A DNA stretch of 64,000 nt from Alkaliphilus metalliredigens QYMF (lineage in GTDB: Bacteria; Bacillota; Clostridia; Peptostreptococcales; Natronincolaceae), in assembly GCF_000016985.1 (NCBI RefSeq), contig NC_009633.1, positions 1,550,001 to 1,614,000 of the forward strand, written 5' to 3'. Below are positions 33,720 to 43,822 of the stretch, one piece after another. The position numbers and the translations under genes were made by a program. Position 1 is the first letter of the stretch. Every line of letters begins with the position of its first letter. The notes below the pieces were generated by a model. It saw only the letters and a list, made by a program, of their open reading frames with translations, was not told where the DNA came from and ran no database searches.

Positions 33720-34940
33720 ATGACGGGAAAAAGAATTTTCACTTTATTATTCATTTTATTGGTTATTTCAATGCTAATGATAGGATGCAGTAGAAATGCA
33801 GTGCAAGAAACAGCGGGTATTGAGGAGGATTACATCCCGGTAGAGGTTGAAAGCATCAAAAAAGAAGCCATAGCAAATAAAATTACGCTAAATGGCAAGA
33901 TCTATGCCAATGAAGAAGTGACGGTGATGCCCCAAACACCGGGAACTGTAGCTAAGGTAAACATAAAGCTTGGAGATGATGTTGCAAAGGATCAGGTTCT
34001 CTTTGTCATGGACGAGAAAGACATACAAAATGCTATTGAACAGGCGGAGAACAGTATAGATTTAGCCAAACGGAGTGTAGAGCAAGCGGAGAGTGGTATA
34101 AAATCTGCTAAAATCAACTATGAAGCAACAAAGGAAAGCTTAGAGGATGCCCTGGCAACCTTGGAAAGAACAAAAACCCTCTATGAAGCAGGAGCTGTTC
34201 CTAAAACCCAGCTGGAGCAGGCAGAGATGGCAGCTTCCAGCAGACCTTTAGAAATAGCAGAAGCGAAAGTACTGCAGGCAGAAATAAGCTACCAGCAGGC
34301 TTTAAATCAGTTAAGCCAAGCCCAGATTAGTTACGAACAGGCCAAGGGCAACCTTGACAATACGTTAGTAAAAGCACCAATCCGTGGTGTGGTTTCCAGC
34401 TTAAGTGTTGTAGAGGGACAATTGGCCAGTAATGCCCAGGGGGCGGCCACCATTGCAGATATAGATAGCGTCTACCTAAAGGTGGATGTAACAGAAAACA
34501 TGGTGAATCGGCTGCATCAGGGGCAAGAAGTGTCTGTAAAGGTAGAAGCGGCTCTCAATGGGAAAATAAAAGGAAGGATAGACTATATTAGTCCCACTAC
34601 AGACGCTAAGACACAACTCTATACAGTAAAAGTATATATACATAACAAAGAAGGTAAGATAAGATCCGGTATGAGTGGATCAATAGAATTAGATGCTGAA
34701 AGTCGACAAAATGTACTGACAGTAAGAAGTAGTGCGGTTATTGATAAAGAAGGAGAACAGGTGGTTTATTTGGTAGTGGATGAAAGGGCAGTTGAACAAA
34801 AAATAAGGCTGGGTTTAAATACCGGTATCTATATAGAAGTCTTAGAGGGACTTAAAGAAGGAGATGTGGTTATTATCAAAGGTCAGCATTATGTAGCAGA
34901 GGGCCAAAAAGTGAAGGCAGTAAGGAGTGAACAATCATGA
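33720..34940 (+). CDS. RND efflux periplasmic-adaptor-type lipoprotein (HlyD/MFP family)
   Basis: A 406-residue membrane-fusion-type protein. The lipoprotein signal ends MLMIGC. A lipoyl-like beta domain (VTVMPQTPGTVAKVNIKLGDDVAKDQVLFVMD) flanks a long alpha-hairpin (about residues 105-215, rich in Ala, Glu and Gln heptads), and the second lipoyl half is APIRGVVSSLSVVEGQLAS. Beta-barrel and membrane-proximal domains follow. I use ATG 33720, preceded by GGAGGA, and not the in-frame start at 33687. In a Gram-positive it sits on the outer face of the membrane next to the RND pump. Its stop overlaps the pump start (ATGA). Confidence 0.92.
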   Translation: MTGKRIFTLLFILLVISMLMIGCSRNAVQETAGIEEDYIPVEVESIKKEAIANKITLNGKIYANEEVTVMPQTPGTVAKVNIKLGDDVAKDQVLFVMDEKDIQNAIEQAENSIDLAKRSVEQAESGIKSAKINYEATKESLEDALATLERTKTLYEAGAVPKTQLEQAEMAASSRPLEIAEAKVLQAEISYQQALNQLSQAQISYEQAKGNLDNTLVKAPIRGVVSSLSVVEGQLASNAQGAATIADIDSVYLKVDVTENMVNRLHQGQEVSVKVEAALNGKIKGRIDYISPTTDAKTQLYTVKVYIHNKEGKIRSGMSGSIELDAESRQNVLTVRSSAVIDKEGEQVVYLVVDERAVEQKIRLGLNTGIYIEVLEGLKEGDVVIIKGQHYVAEGQKVKAVRSEQS

Positions 34941-37900
34941 ATCCATCAAAATTAGCAGTAAAAAGACCCGTAACTACTGTAGTAGCTATGCTCATTATCA
35001 TACTATTGGGAACCATTTCTCTAACTAGATTGCCAATAGAACTATACCCATCAATGGAGATACCAGTAGCCGCTGTTATAACCTCTTACTCGGGGGCAGG
35101 CCCCCATGAGGTGGAAAACCTCATTACGAGGCCTATTGAAGAAGCCATGGCTACGGTAAGGAATGTAGACATCATTCATTCCACATCCGCCCAGGGAAGT
35201 TCAGTAGTTCCTATAATTTTCAAGGCTGGTACGGATATGGATATGGCTACCTTAGAAATGAGGGAGGAGGTTGATTTAATTAAAGGCGCTTTACCAGCTG
35301 GAAGCACAGATCCAATGGTTATAAGATTAGACCCAAATGCTGACCCTATTATGTACATATCCTTGACAAATGGTGAGGACTTAACTTCATTACAGGTACT
35401 GGCAGAAGAGACTATCAAACCAAGGTTTGAGAGAATTGAAGGGGTAGCTGCCGCAGGGGTAAGCGGAGGGTATACCAATGAAATACAGATTAAGACTAAT
35501 CAACGGAGATTAGATAACTATGGTATTAGTTTGTCCCAGTTAGCACAAATCATAAATGCATCAAATATGAATCTGCCTGGAGGAACTATAAATGATGGAG
35601 AAAAAGAACTGCCCGTTAGAGCCATGGGAGAATTTCGCAGTATTGATGAAATAAAAGAAGTTCCGGTTACACTACCTACTGGAAGTATTATTACATTAAA
35701 GGATATAGCCGAGGTAGAACTAACTCATCAGGATATAAAAAGCATATCCAGAACCAATGGAAAAGCGAGTATTAATATATCCATACAAAAACAGCCGGGC
35801 AGTAACACTGTAGAGGTGGCAGCTCTTATCCATGCCGAGATATCAAAATTGCAAAATGAATATGCTGATATAGCCATTGATATCACATTAGATGAATCAA
35901 AGTATATTACCAATTCAATTAACAGTTTAACACTAAACGTTATTTTAGGTGGAATTTTTGCCATCATGGTACTGTATTTGTTTTTAAGAAATATTCGAAC
36001 CACATTAATCATCGGAACATCTATCCCTATTTCCGTTATTGCAACCTTTGGGCTCATGTACTTCAGCGGCATCACATTAAATATGATATCACTAGGAGGA
36101 TTAGCCTTAGGGGTTGGGATGCTGGTGGATAACTCCATTGTTGTACTGGAAAATATTTATCGATTTAGAGTAGAGGGCTACTCCAGAACAGAAGCTGCTG
36201 TGAAAGGAACTCTGGAAGTGGCTCAGGCGGTTGCTGCCCCCACCCTGACAACAATCGCTGTGTTTTTACCCATTCTTTTTGTGGAAGATATGATGGTAAA
36301 TATTTATTTTGGAGAAATGGCCCTGGCAGTTATCTTTTCCCTCATAGCTTCATTGGTGGTATCCTTGACCTTGATTCCCATGTTATCCTCTCAACTGCTA
36401 AAGGTAGATAGCACTGATGAAAAAGAGAGGAAAGGAATCAGAAAAGGGTTTAAGCTGATCTATGATGCCTTTGACCGAGCCTTCAGCAGCATAGAAAAGG
36501 CTTATAAAAAACTATTAACCTGGAGCTTGGGACATAGAAGAACCACAATATTGTTGGCACTTATCGTATTTCTAGGAAGCCTGTCCTCTATGTTATTTGT
36601 AGGGGTAGAACTTTTCCCTGCATCCGACGAAGGGATGGTCGATATCAGTGTATCCTTACCAAGGGGAGCAGAAATTCATGAAATCAACGAAGTGCTTTTA
36701 GAGGTAGAAGAGAGCATTGCTTCCATAGAGGAAATTGAGACTGTAGTTGCTTCCATCGGTGGAGGTGGCGCAACGGGAGAAGCAAGAGCAGTCCGAACAG
36801 GAGGACAACGGGGTAGTATTATGATTAGTTTTGCTGACATGAAAGAACGAAATAGAACATCAGAGGAAATAGCTGATGAAATCAGAGACTTGGTTAAAGA
36901 CATTCCCGGCGCAGAAATTAGTGTGTCGGCAGCAGCAGGGGGTTTCGCCCTGGGAATAGCAGGAGATCCCATCAGCATCAGTATAAAGGGAGATAGTCTG
37001 GAAAATCTCCAGGAAATTTCACAGGATTTTAAAAGGATAATCGAATCTGTAGAAGGTACAAGGGAAATAACCACCAGCTTTACTGAAGCAATGTCTGAGG
37101 TTCAAGTGCACATTGACAGATATAGTGCTGCTACCTACGGATTAACAACTTCACAGGTAGCCAATAACATGAGAAATGCTGTCTCAGGGATAACAGCCAC
37201 AAGGTATAAATTAGATGGGGATGAAATTGATGTAGTGCTTAAGGCAGAGGATAGTGTGACAGAAAGCCTATCCAATATGCAGCAAATGAGCATACAAACT
37301 GCTGCCGGTGGCAATATTCCTTTGAACCAGGTAGCGAATGTTTCCATTGAAAGAAGTCCTTTTCAAATTGATAGAATCGACCAGCAAAGGGTTGTAACCG
37401 TTACCGGTGAAATAGGAGATAGAGATTTGCAAAGTATTATGCGGGATATTGATGGGGCATTAAAAGAATATCCTTTACCTCCGGGTTACACCTATGAAAT
37501 AGGAGGCCAAGGCCTGCAAATGGGAGATACCATGAATGCACTGTTGTTTGCATTAGTGATGGCGATTGGTTTGGTCTATCTGGTAATGGCCGCACAATTT
37601 GAATCATGGATGCATCCCTTTATCATTATATTATCTGTCCCTACAGCTTTGGCAGGGGGATTGCTGGGACTGTTCATAACAGGTAAATCATTAGGTCTTA
37701 CCGCAATGATTGGAATTGTTATGCTGGCGGGGATTGTGGTAAATAATGCTATTGTATTGCTGGATTATATTAACACCTTAAGAGCAGCTGGTAAAGATCG
37801 AACGGATGCCATTACCACAGCTGGTCCCATAAGACTCAGACCTATTTTAATGACAACAGCGACTACTGTTTTAGGGTTGTTGCCCGTAGCTATAGGGATA

Positions 37901-38062
37901 GGAGAAGGTGCTGAGGCGCAGGCGCCGATGGGTATAGTTGTTATTGCAGGATTACTTTTATCAACGATTTTAACTTTAGTATTAATACCGACAGTGTATA
38001 CTTTGGTAGATGACTTTTCAACAGGTATAAAAAATAAGCTGAAGGGAACCTCTAAAAAGTAA
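34937..38062 (+). CDS. RND-family efflux pump (AcrB/HAE1-like)
   Basis: A 1041-residue proton-driven exporter with the full two-fold RND layout: TM1 (residues ~11-30), large porter loop 1, TM2-6 from ~340, the charged TM4 segment GLALGVGMLVDNSIVVLENIYR (proton relay aspartate), porter loop 2, and TM7-12 including GIVMLAGIVVNNAIVLLDYI. The porter-domain motif PxxGSTDPMVIRLDP-like sequence is present. The substrate range is not predictable. It is translationally coupled to the adaptor gene and under the same direct-repeat box as the neighbouring two-component system, so drug- or lipid-induced efflux is likely. The gene is intact. Confidence 0.95.
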   Translation: MNPSKLAVKRPVTTVVAMLIIILLGTISLTRLPIELYPSMEIPVAAVITSYSGAGPHEVENLITRPIEEAMATVRNVDIIHSTSAQGSSVVPIIFKAGTDMDMATLEMREEVDLIKGALPAGSTDPMVIRLDPNADPIMYISLTNGEDLTSLQVLAEETIKPRFERIEGVAAAGVSGGYTNEIQIKTNQRRLDNYGISLSQLAQIINASNMNLPGGTINDGEKELPVRAMGEFRSIDEIKEVPVTLPTGSIITLKDIAEVELTHQDIKSISRTNGKASINISIQKQPGSNTVEVAALIHAEISKLQNEYADIAIDITLDESKYITNSINSLTLNVILGGIFAIMVLYLFLRNIRTTLIIGTSIPISVIATFGLMYFSGITLNMISLGGLALGVGMLVDNSIVVLENIYRFRVEGYSRTEAAVKGTLEVAQAVAAPTLTTIAVFLPILFVEDMMVNIYFGEMALAVIFSLIASLVVSLTLIPMLSSQLLKVDSTDEKERKGIRKGFKLIYDAFDRAFSSIEKAYKKLLTWSLGHRRTTILLALIVFLGSLSSMLFVGVELFPASDEGMVDISVSLPRGAEIHEINEVLLEVEESIASIEEIETVVASIGGGGATGEARAVRTGGQRGSIMISFADMKERNRTSEEIADEIRDLVKDIPGAEISVSAAAGGFALGIAGDPISISIKGDSLENLQEISQDFKRIIESVEGTREITTSFTEAMSEVQVHIDRYSAATYGLTTSQVANNMRNAVSGITATRYKLDGDEIDVVLKAEDSVTESLSNMQQMSIQTAAGGNIPLNQVANVSIERSPFQIDRIDQQRVVTVTGEIGDRDLQSIMRDIDGALKEYPLPPGYTYEIGGQGLQMGDTMNALLFALVMAIGLVYLVMAAQFESWMHPFIIILSVPTALAGGLLGLFITGKSLGLTAMIGIVMLAGIVVNNAIVLLDYINTLRAAGKDRTDAITTAGPIRLRPILMTTATTVLGLLPVAIGIGEGAEAQAPMGIVVIAGLLLSTILTLVLIPTVYTLVDDFSTGIKNKLKGTSKK

Positions 38063-38066
38063 TATA

Positions 38067-38282
38067 GCAGAGTATGTAGGAGAGTTAGCTCTCGTAGTAT
38101 CAGAAAACAAAAGAAATGTTTTTGCTCCAATCATTGGTAAGATGATAGAAGTATTGGTGAAAGTTGGTGACGGGATAGACAAAGGAGCAGTATTAGTAAA
38201 AACTAATAGTGAGCAGCTTACGGGGAAAATTATGGAACTGGAGGCCCAAAGATCTGTCGTTATGGCACAATATGCAGTATAA
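38067..38282 (+). pseudogene. Biotin/lipoyl-like domain remnant
   Basis: A frame just after the RND stop, without a start codon, contains NVFAPIIGKMIEVLVKVGDG and DKGAVLVKTNSEQL, the beta-hammerhead pattern of biotinyl/lipoyl domains. It lacks the modified-lysine motif. It may be the remains of a third membrane-fusion or carboxylase-carrier gene. No translation signals are visible, so I treat it as decayed. Confidence 0.45.
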
Positions 38283-38606
38283 TGAAGCGATCAAACCGAT
38301 AGATACTAGAGAAATTGAGAAACAAATCTTTTTTTTCATTATTTAATACTTCAGGACAGTATGCTATATCTCCATATATTTGAAGATATAGCATAATAGT
38401 TCCATTAGAGATGTCTAGTAAGGAAATATACGGGTGGGATAAAATAGAAAAGGGATGTAAAATTATGTATACAAGAAATTATAAAGAACTTGATAAGATA
38501 TCAAGTGACTAGAATATGCTAATAAGTAATGTTCCTGATTAATCTCTTTGTTGAGTTAACGTTTATTCATAAGGTGGAATTTCAAAACTGATAGGATCAA
38601 ACACAG
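38283..38606. other. Intergenic region with minor remnants
   Basis: Nothing certain. A 15-codon frame with a reasonable ribosome binding site (MYTRNYKELDKISSD, near 38465-38512) looks like the first codons of a lost gene. A terminator follows at 38607. Confidence 0.3.
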
Positions 38607-38647
38607 AAAGTTGGTTAGGATGATAGTGCATCCCGACCAACTTTTTT
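38607..38647 (+). terminator. Intrinsic terminator
   Basis: AAAGTTGGTTAGGATG pairs with CATCCCGACCAACTTT around a short loop, followed by T-run; the stem is about 13 bp. Confidence 0.8.
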
Positions 38648-38730
38648 ATATAATAGGAAACACTCATGATGAAAATCACCAAGTAGGATGAAAACGGGCA
38701 TAAAGCAAGGATAAAAGTGCAATAACTCTA

Positions 38731-38879
38731 ATGTGAGTCAAAAAAGGTCAAAGAACTTTATGGTAGTATAACTCCGAGTAGGAAACTGATTATAGCAATC
38801 GGTAGATACCAAGTAATGTGTCATCAGAACACGTGTAGGAAAATCCCTTAATAAACCATTGATTGCTATTGACTCACAT
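38731..38879 (+). ncRNA. Structured 5' non-coding region of IS110 element (candidate bridge RNA)
   Basis: ATGTGAGTCAA (38731-38741) is the perfect inverse of TTGACTCACAT (38869-38879). Inside, TAGCAATC (38793-38800) pairs with GATTGCTA (38861-38868). Smaller hairpins lie between. IS110-family elements encode a bridge RNA in the non-coding region adjoining the recombinase gene, and this nested fold lies immediately upstream of the recombinase start. The assignment is from position and structure only. Confidence 0.4.
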
Positions 38880-38901
38880 ATTAATTGAGAGTGGTGATGG
38901 C

Positions 38902-40139
38902 ATGGATGATTTATTAGAAATTTGTTGTGGATTGGATGTTCATGAGAAAGTTGTAGTAGCGTGTGTACTAAATGGAGAGTTGAACAAAAAACCCTCAAAG
39001 GAGATTAAATCATTTGAGACAAATACAGAGGGATTACTCAACTTATTAGATTGGTTAGAAGAGAAGAAATGTAGCCATGTGGTGATGGAGTCAACGGGAG
39101 TGTATTGGAAACCTGTCTGGAATATATTAGAGACAGGGAATTTCGAATTAATATTGGCAAATGCAAGGCAAATAAAAAGCTTACCTGGAAGAAAGACAGA
39201 TATAAAAGATGCAGAATGGATAGCCCAGCTACTAAGGAGCGGTCTAGTAAACAAAAGTTTTGTACCAGAGGAACCCATTAGAGATTTAAGAGATTTAACC
39301 CGATACCGAAAGAAGCTAATAAATAACATTAGTGCAGAAAAAAATCGAATTCACAAGATTCTTCAAGACTGTAATATAAAAATAACAAGCCAAATTACAG
39401 ACATATTTGGGCAAACAGGAAGAGAAATTCTAAGGTGCGTAATAGAAGGGAAAAATATAGATAAAGTAGAACTTGAGAAAATGTTAAGCAGCCGTGGCAA
39501 ATGGAGGTTACAAAAGAAAGTTGATGAAATTGAAAAATCTTTAAGGGGAAAAATTAGAGAGCATCATAGGCGAATGATTAAATGTCACTATGAGCACATT
39601 CTATTCCTTGAAGGTCAATTAAAAGAATTGGAAGAAAAAATAGATGAACAATTAAAACCTTATGTAAGAGAAATTGAGTTGTTAAAAACGGTACCTGGAA
39701 TAAATGATAATGCGGCTGGAGTTATCATAGCAGAGATAGGTGTAAATATGGATCAATTTCCAACGGATAAGCACCTGTCATCATGGTCGGGCTTAAGCCC
39801 AGGTAATAATGAAAGTGCTGGTAAAAAAAAAGAAGCTCAATAGGTAAAGGGAATGTACATTTAAAAACAATATTGTGTGAATGTGCTTGGGTTGCAAGTC
39901 GTACAAAAAACACTAGACTATCAATAACGTATTGGAAATGGGTAAAAAGAATGGGTAAGAAAAAAGCGAATATTGCATTGGCAAATCTAATATTAAGAAT
40001 CTGTTATCACATGCTAAAGGATGGAACCATCTACGAAGAAGTGGGAGACCGATACTACAACAAAAAACAAATTGATAGAGAGAAAAAATTAATAACTGAA
40101 CTCAAAGTAAAGGGATACATCGTAGAAAGAGCAATTTAA
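38902..40139 (+). pseudogene. IS110-family transposase/recombinase, frameshifted at a poly-A run
   Basis: Frame 1 (38902-39843) starts MDDLLEICCGLDVHEKVVVACV and contains the DEDD RuvC-like domain (GLDVHE, VVMESTGVYWKPV, TDIKDAEWIAQLL) and the coiled-coil middle. It then enters the C-terminal transposase_20 domain (LLKTVPGINDNAAGVIIAEIG). At an A9 run (39824-39832) the frame is lost and ends at KEAQ. The expected continuation (GKGNVHLKTILCECAWVAS ... ERAI, ending 40139) resumes in the -1 frame and includes the conserved catalytic serine region. Adding one A restores a full protein of about 410 residues. It is either an inactivating mutation, a sequencing error in the homopolymer, or slippage-dependent expression. 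Confidence 0.85.
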
Positions 40140-40189
40140 GTAAAAAATGAACATATTAGAGAAAAAGAAAGCCCATTGAAAAAAAGAAT

Positions 40190-40232
40190 AAACAAGTGGG
40201 TCTAGCTTATTGCGGCCAAAACCCACTTGTTT
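40190..40232. terminator. Hairpin between IS110 and rph
   Basis: AAACAAGTGGGT (40190-40201) and ACCCACTTGTTT (40221-40232) form a perfect 12-bp stem. The T-run is weak in both directions, so it could act as a terminator or be the element's end structure. Confidence 0.45.
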
Positions 40233-40311
40233 AAAAGATTAGTTTTCGTAGGAAACATATATTATGAAATATATAAACTATATAAGTTCATAATATATAA
40301 GGGGTGATTCT

Positions 40312-42933
40312 ATGAGTCAGTATATATTATCTTTTAATGAAATTGGTAGTCATAATTTACCTGAAGTAGGTGGTAAAGGTGCCAATTTGGGAGAACTGTT
40401 AAGGGTTGAAGCGATACCAGTGCCGGAGGGATTTTGTGTTATGACAAAGGCGTATAAAAAAATCGTAATGCATAATGGTGCATTTAATGAATTATTAGAT
40501 CAACTATCCCTCTTAAAGGTTGATGACAGGGAGCGAATCGGGGAAATCGGTAAAAAGGTTCGTAAGCTTATTGAAGAGACTGAGATTGAAAAGAATATAG
40601 AAAAAGAAATTATTAGATATATCACAAAGTTTGGCGAACAACAGGCCTATGCTGTGCGTTCTAGTACAACGGCAGAAGATTTACCATTGGCTTCCTTTGC
40701 CGGACAACAGGATACGTATTTAAATATAATGGGGATCGATTCTATTCTGGATCATATAAAAAGGTGTTGGGCATCGTTATTTACTGATCGTGCCGTAATC
40801 TACCGTATACAAAATGGATTTGATCACCGCAAGGTATATTTATCTGTGGTCATCCAACGGATGATTTTTCCTCAAACTTCAGGGATTATGTTTACAGCTG
40901 ATCCAGTCACATTCAATAGAAAAGTGTTATCTATTGATGCTAGCTTTGGACTTGGGGAAGCATTGGTTTCGGGTTTAGTGAATGCTGATAATTACAAAGT
41001 ACAAGAGGGAAAGAGCGTCGATAAGAAGATATCCACTAATAAACGAGCAATTTATGCACTAAAAAAAGGTGGTACGGAAGAACGAGAAATTGAACAACAA
41101 CAACAAATACAAACCCTGACAGATGAACAGATTTTACAGCTTGGAGAGATGGGTAGACGAATAGAGACATATTTTAATCGTCCTCAAGATATCGAATGGT
41201 GCTTATTTGAAGATACGTTTTATATCCTTCAGAGTCGCCCCATTACTACCATATACCCAATACCAGAAAACGATGGAAATAACCGTGTGTATGCATCATT
41301 GGGACATTTACAAATGATGACAGAAGAGATAAAACCATTGGGCATGTCATTCTGTCAACTTTTATCATTCTGGTTTGGACAAAATTTAGTTGCTGCCGGG
41401 GGAAGATTATTCATTGATGGAACCTATGATCTCAGATCACCCATAGGGAGAAAGATTTTGATTAGTAGTACTGGTGAGGCAGACATTTTGATGGAAAATG
41501 CCCTCTCAAATTTAGTAGAGCGTAAGGGCTTTATAAAAACGCTTCCTAAAGGCAAAGGATCCATCAGCATGAGCTCTGGAGCACTATCATGGATATCACC
41601 GGCAATAAAAGTGTACCGAAAAAACAATCTATCGACTATTCAAGACATTATCAACCACAATGAAGTGTTGATAAGTGAGATGGAGCAAGAAATAGAAAAG
41701 GTATCAGGAGATGAGTTGTTTGAATTCATTTTACGGGATACAAAAGAGTTAAAGGCAGTTCTGACAGGCCCGGAAAATATGAGCATGATGGTAGTGGGAG
41801 GTTTTGTATCAAGCTGGATTAATAAAAAAATGGAAAAGTGGTTGGGTGAAAAGAGTGCTGTGCATATTCTTTCTAAATCAGTAGAAAACAATGTCACTAC
41901 CGAAATGGGTCTGGCACTGCTAGATGTATCAGATGCCGTACGAAAATATCCAGAGGTGATTGAATATTTTAATCATGCCAGTGATGATGAAACCTTTTTT
42001 GAAGACCTAATGGGACTAGAAGGCGGAGATGAGGTAAGCAAGGAAGTTCAGGCATATCTTCAAAAATACGGCATGCGTTGTCCTGGGGAGATTGATATTA
42101 CAAAGCCCCGGTGGAGTGAAAAACCCACAGCCCTCATTCCCATGATTCTTAGCAATATAAAGAGCGCTGAGCTAAATTCAAGCACGGTTAAATTTGAAGA
42201 AGGACGGTTAGAAGCAAAGGAAAAGGAGCGAGTGCTTTTATCTCGCTTGGAACAATTGCCTGGTGGCAAGAGAAAGGCGAAAAAGGCAAAGAAAATGATT
42301 AGTGTTTTACGTAACGTCATCGGTTTTAGAGAATATCCTAAGTATTCCTTTATAAAGCGTTTCCAAATTTATAAAAATGCTCTGATAAAAGAAGCGGATG
42401 TACTGGTTAAAAAAGGAATCATACTAAATAAAGAGGATATCTATTATCTATCTTTTGAAGAATTGAGGAAGGTTGTTCAAACAAACAGTCTTGATTATAG
42501 TATCATCAGAAAGAGAAAAGAGGACTATGAGGTATATGAGAAGTTAACGCCTCCTCGAGTGATGACCTCAGATGGAGAAGTTATCTCTGGAGCATATAAT
42601 AACGGTAATATGCCGCAGGGTGCTTTGGCAGGTGTAGCAGTTTCATCAGGTGTGATTGAAGGGCGAGCAAAGGTTGTTTTAAAGCTGGAGAACGCCAACA
42701 TTGAAGAAGGCGATATTTTGGTTACAGTATTCACTGACCCAAGTTGGACGCCGTTATTTGTATCTGTTAAAGGCTTGGTTACGGAAGTGGGCGGTTTAAT
42801 GACACACGGTGCAGTTATTACTCGAGAGTATGGTATTCCTGGAGTGGTAGGGGTGGAAAACGCCACTAAATTAATTAAGGATGGACAGAGAATTCGAATC
42901 AATGGAACGGAAGGATATGTAGAGTTATTATAA
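40312..42933 (+). CDS. rph: Rifampicin phosphotransferase (PEP-synthase-like)
   Basis: An 873-residue dikinase-type enzyme that transfers a phosphate from ATP to rifampicin, inactivating it. The N-terminal ATP-grasp domain starts VGGKGANLGELLRVEAIPVP and continues AVRSSTTAEDLPLASFAGQQDTYLN and GFDHRKVYLSVVIQRMI. The central ~330-740 segment, containing MQKYGMRCPGEIDITKPRWSE-like sequence, is the rifampicin-binding domain. The C-terminal swivelling domain has the catalytic His832 in GGLMTHGAVITREYG. Overall layout, length and motifs agree with known RPH proteins of Listeria and Bacillus rather than with true PEP synthases. It has a good GGGGTG ribosome binding site and a terminator downstream. 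Confidence in RPH is high; natural substrates may be broader. Confidence 0.9.
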   Translation: MSQYILSFNEIGSHNLPEVGGKGANLGELLRVEAIPVPEGFCVMTKAYKKIVMHNGAFNELLDQLSLLKVDDRERIGEIGKKVRKLIEETEIEKNIEKEIIRYITKFGEQQAYAVRSSTTAEDLPLASFAGQQDTYLNIMGIDSILDHIKRCWASLFTDRAVIYRIQNGFDHRKVYLSVVIQRMIFPQTSGIMFTADPVTFNRKVLSIDASFGLGEALVSGLVNADNYKVQEGKSVDKKISTNKRAIYALKKGGTEEREIEQQQQIQTLTDEQILQLGEMGRRIETYFNRPQDIEWCLFEDTFYILQSRPITTIYPIPENDGNNRVYASLGHLQMMTEEIKPLGMSFCQLLSFWFGQNLVAAGGRLFIDGTYDLRSPIGRKILISSTGEADILMENALSNLVERKGFIKTLPKGKGSISMSSGALSWISPAIKVYRKNNLSTIQDIINHNEVLISEMEQEIEKVSGDELFEFILRDTKELKAVLTGPENMSMMVVGGFVSSWINKKMEKWLGEKSAVHILSKSVENNVTTEMGLALLDVSDAVRKYPEVIEYFNHASDDETFFEDLMGLEGGDEVSKEVQAYLQKYGMRCPGEIDITKPRWSEKPTALIPMILSNIKSAELNSSTVKFEEGRLEAKEKERVLLSRLEQLPGGKRKAKKAKKMISVLRNVIGFREYPKYSFIKRFQIYKNALIKEADVLVKKGIILNKEDIYYLSFEELRKVVQTNSLDYSIIRKRKEDYEVYEKLTPPRVMTSDGEVISGAYNNGNMPQGALAGVAVSSGVIEGRAKVVLKLENANIEEGDILVTVFTDPSWTPLFVSVKGLVTEVGGLMTHGAVITREYGIPGVVGVENATKLIKDGQRIRINGTEGYVELL

Positions 42934-42967
42934 TATAAAAAAATGATTCATTAGAGTAAAGGCAAAG

Positions 42968-43018
42968 AAAACCCAGTGGCTGTAGCGTATATGAAATACG
43001 TTAGGGTACTGGGTTTTG
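42968..43018 (+). terminator. Terminator of rph
   Basis: AAAACCCAGT (42968-42977) pairs with ACTGGGTTTT (43008-43017), with a second stem (CGTAT/ATACG) inside the loop. Confidence 0.75.
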
Positions 43019-43108
43019 AAATATTGAAAAGTACAAGGATTTTTAACAATTGTAGGGCTCTTATGGCTTCTCTTAAATAGTAGGAGACTTATGAAAACAT
43101 AGTAGGAA

Positions 43109-43822
43109 GTGAGGTGTCAGGTCTATGAAAAGGAAAAAAGAGTTTTAAATATGATTTTTTTATTGTTCATAATGGGTAGGATGATATCCGACACAGGAAC
43201 CAGTATCCAGATGATGATTATGCCATTATATATTATAGATGCTGGCGGTTCAGCAGCCACTGTAGGATTATTTTTCTTCCTTTCGCTGCTACCGGCACTT
43301 CTGGTCTATCCCTTTGCAGGGGTTTTGGGGGATCGAATGAACAGGAAAACAATTATGGTGGCAACGGACTTTATCAGTGGTGGAGTCATATTGACTTTAG
43401 GCTTTCTGTCTTACTGGGGTATAATGGAAATTTACTTGCTCTTGGTTGTACAGGTAATGATATCCTTATTGAATGGTTTGTTTGAGCCCGCCACAAGGGG
43501 AATGCTACCTCAACTTGTGAATAAAGATGAATTAACTCGAAGTAATTCCACTGTGGCATCTATGAGGAGTGCATCGGTGCTACTCGGACCAGTCATTGGA
43601 GCTGCATTATACGCTACATTCGGCATTACAATGGTATTCTTTGTTAATGGAATTTCATTTTTATTATCAGGATCTAGTGAGATAATGATTCGATACAAAC
43701 ACGTGAAACGGCAAGCAACAGAAGGAATATCTGGAATGATGAGTGATCTATTGGAGGGTGTTAAATTCATTCTGACAAAAAAGATCATTGGTAAGCTATG
43801 CTATGTTTTGGTTCAACGATAA
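43109..43822 (+). pseudogene. MFS efflux transporter, truncated by ISL3 insertion
   Basis: About 237 residues of a 12-helix major facilitator exporter of the MFS_3/antibiotic-efflux type, with the GRMISDTGTSIQMMIMPLY opening, the loop motif GVLGDRMNRKTIMV and helices up to TM6. The sequence leaves the family at position ~43809, exactly where the left inverted repeat of an ISL3 element begins, and the second half is not found on the other side. The 5' end is also suspicious: an ATG at 43125 with the expected MKRKKEF start hits a stop, and one extra T would join it to the MFS frame. It is therefore inactive, broken at both ends. Confidence 0.8.

Noticed and set aside
38863-38901. Longer N terminus of the IS110 recombinase
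   Set aside because: It would start inside the structured upstream region; the family N terminus (LEICCGLDVHE) fits the ATG at 38902.
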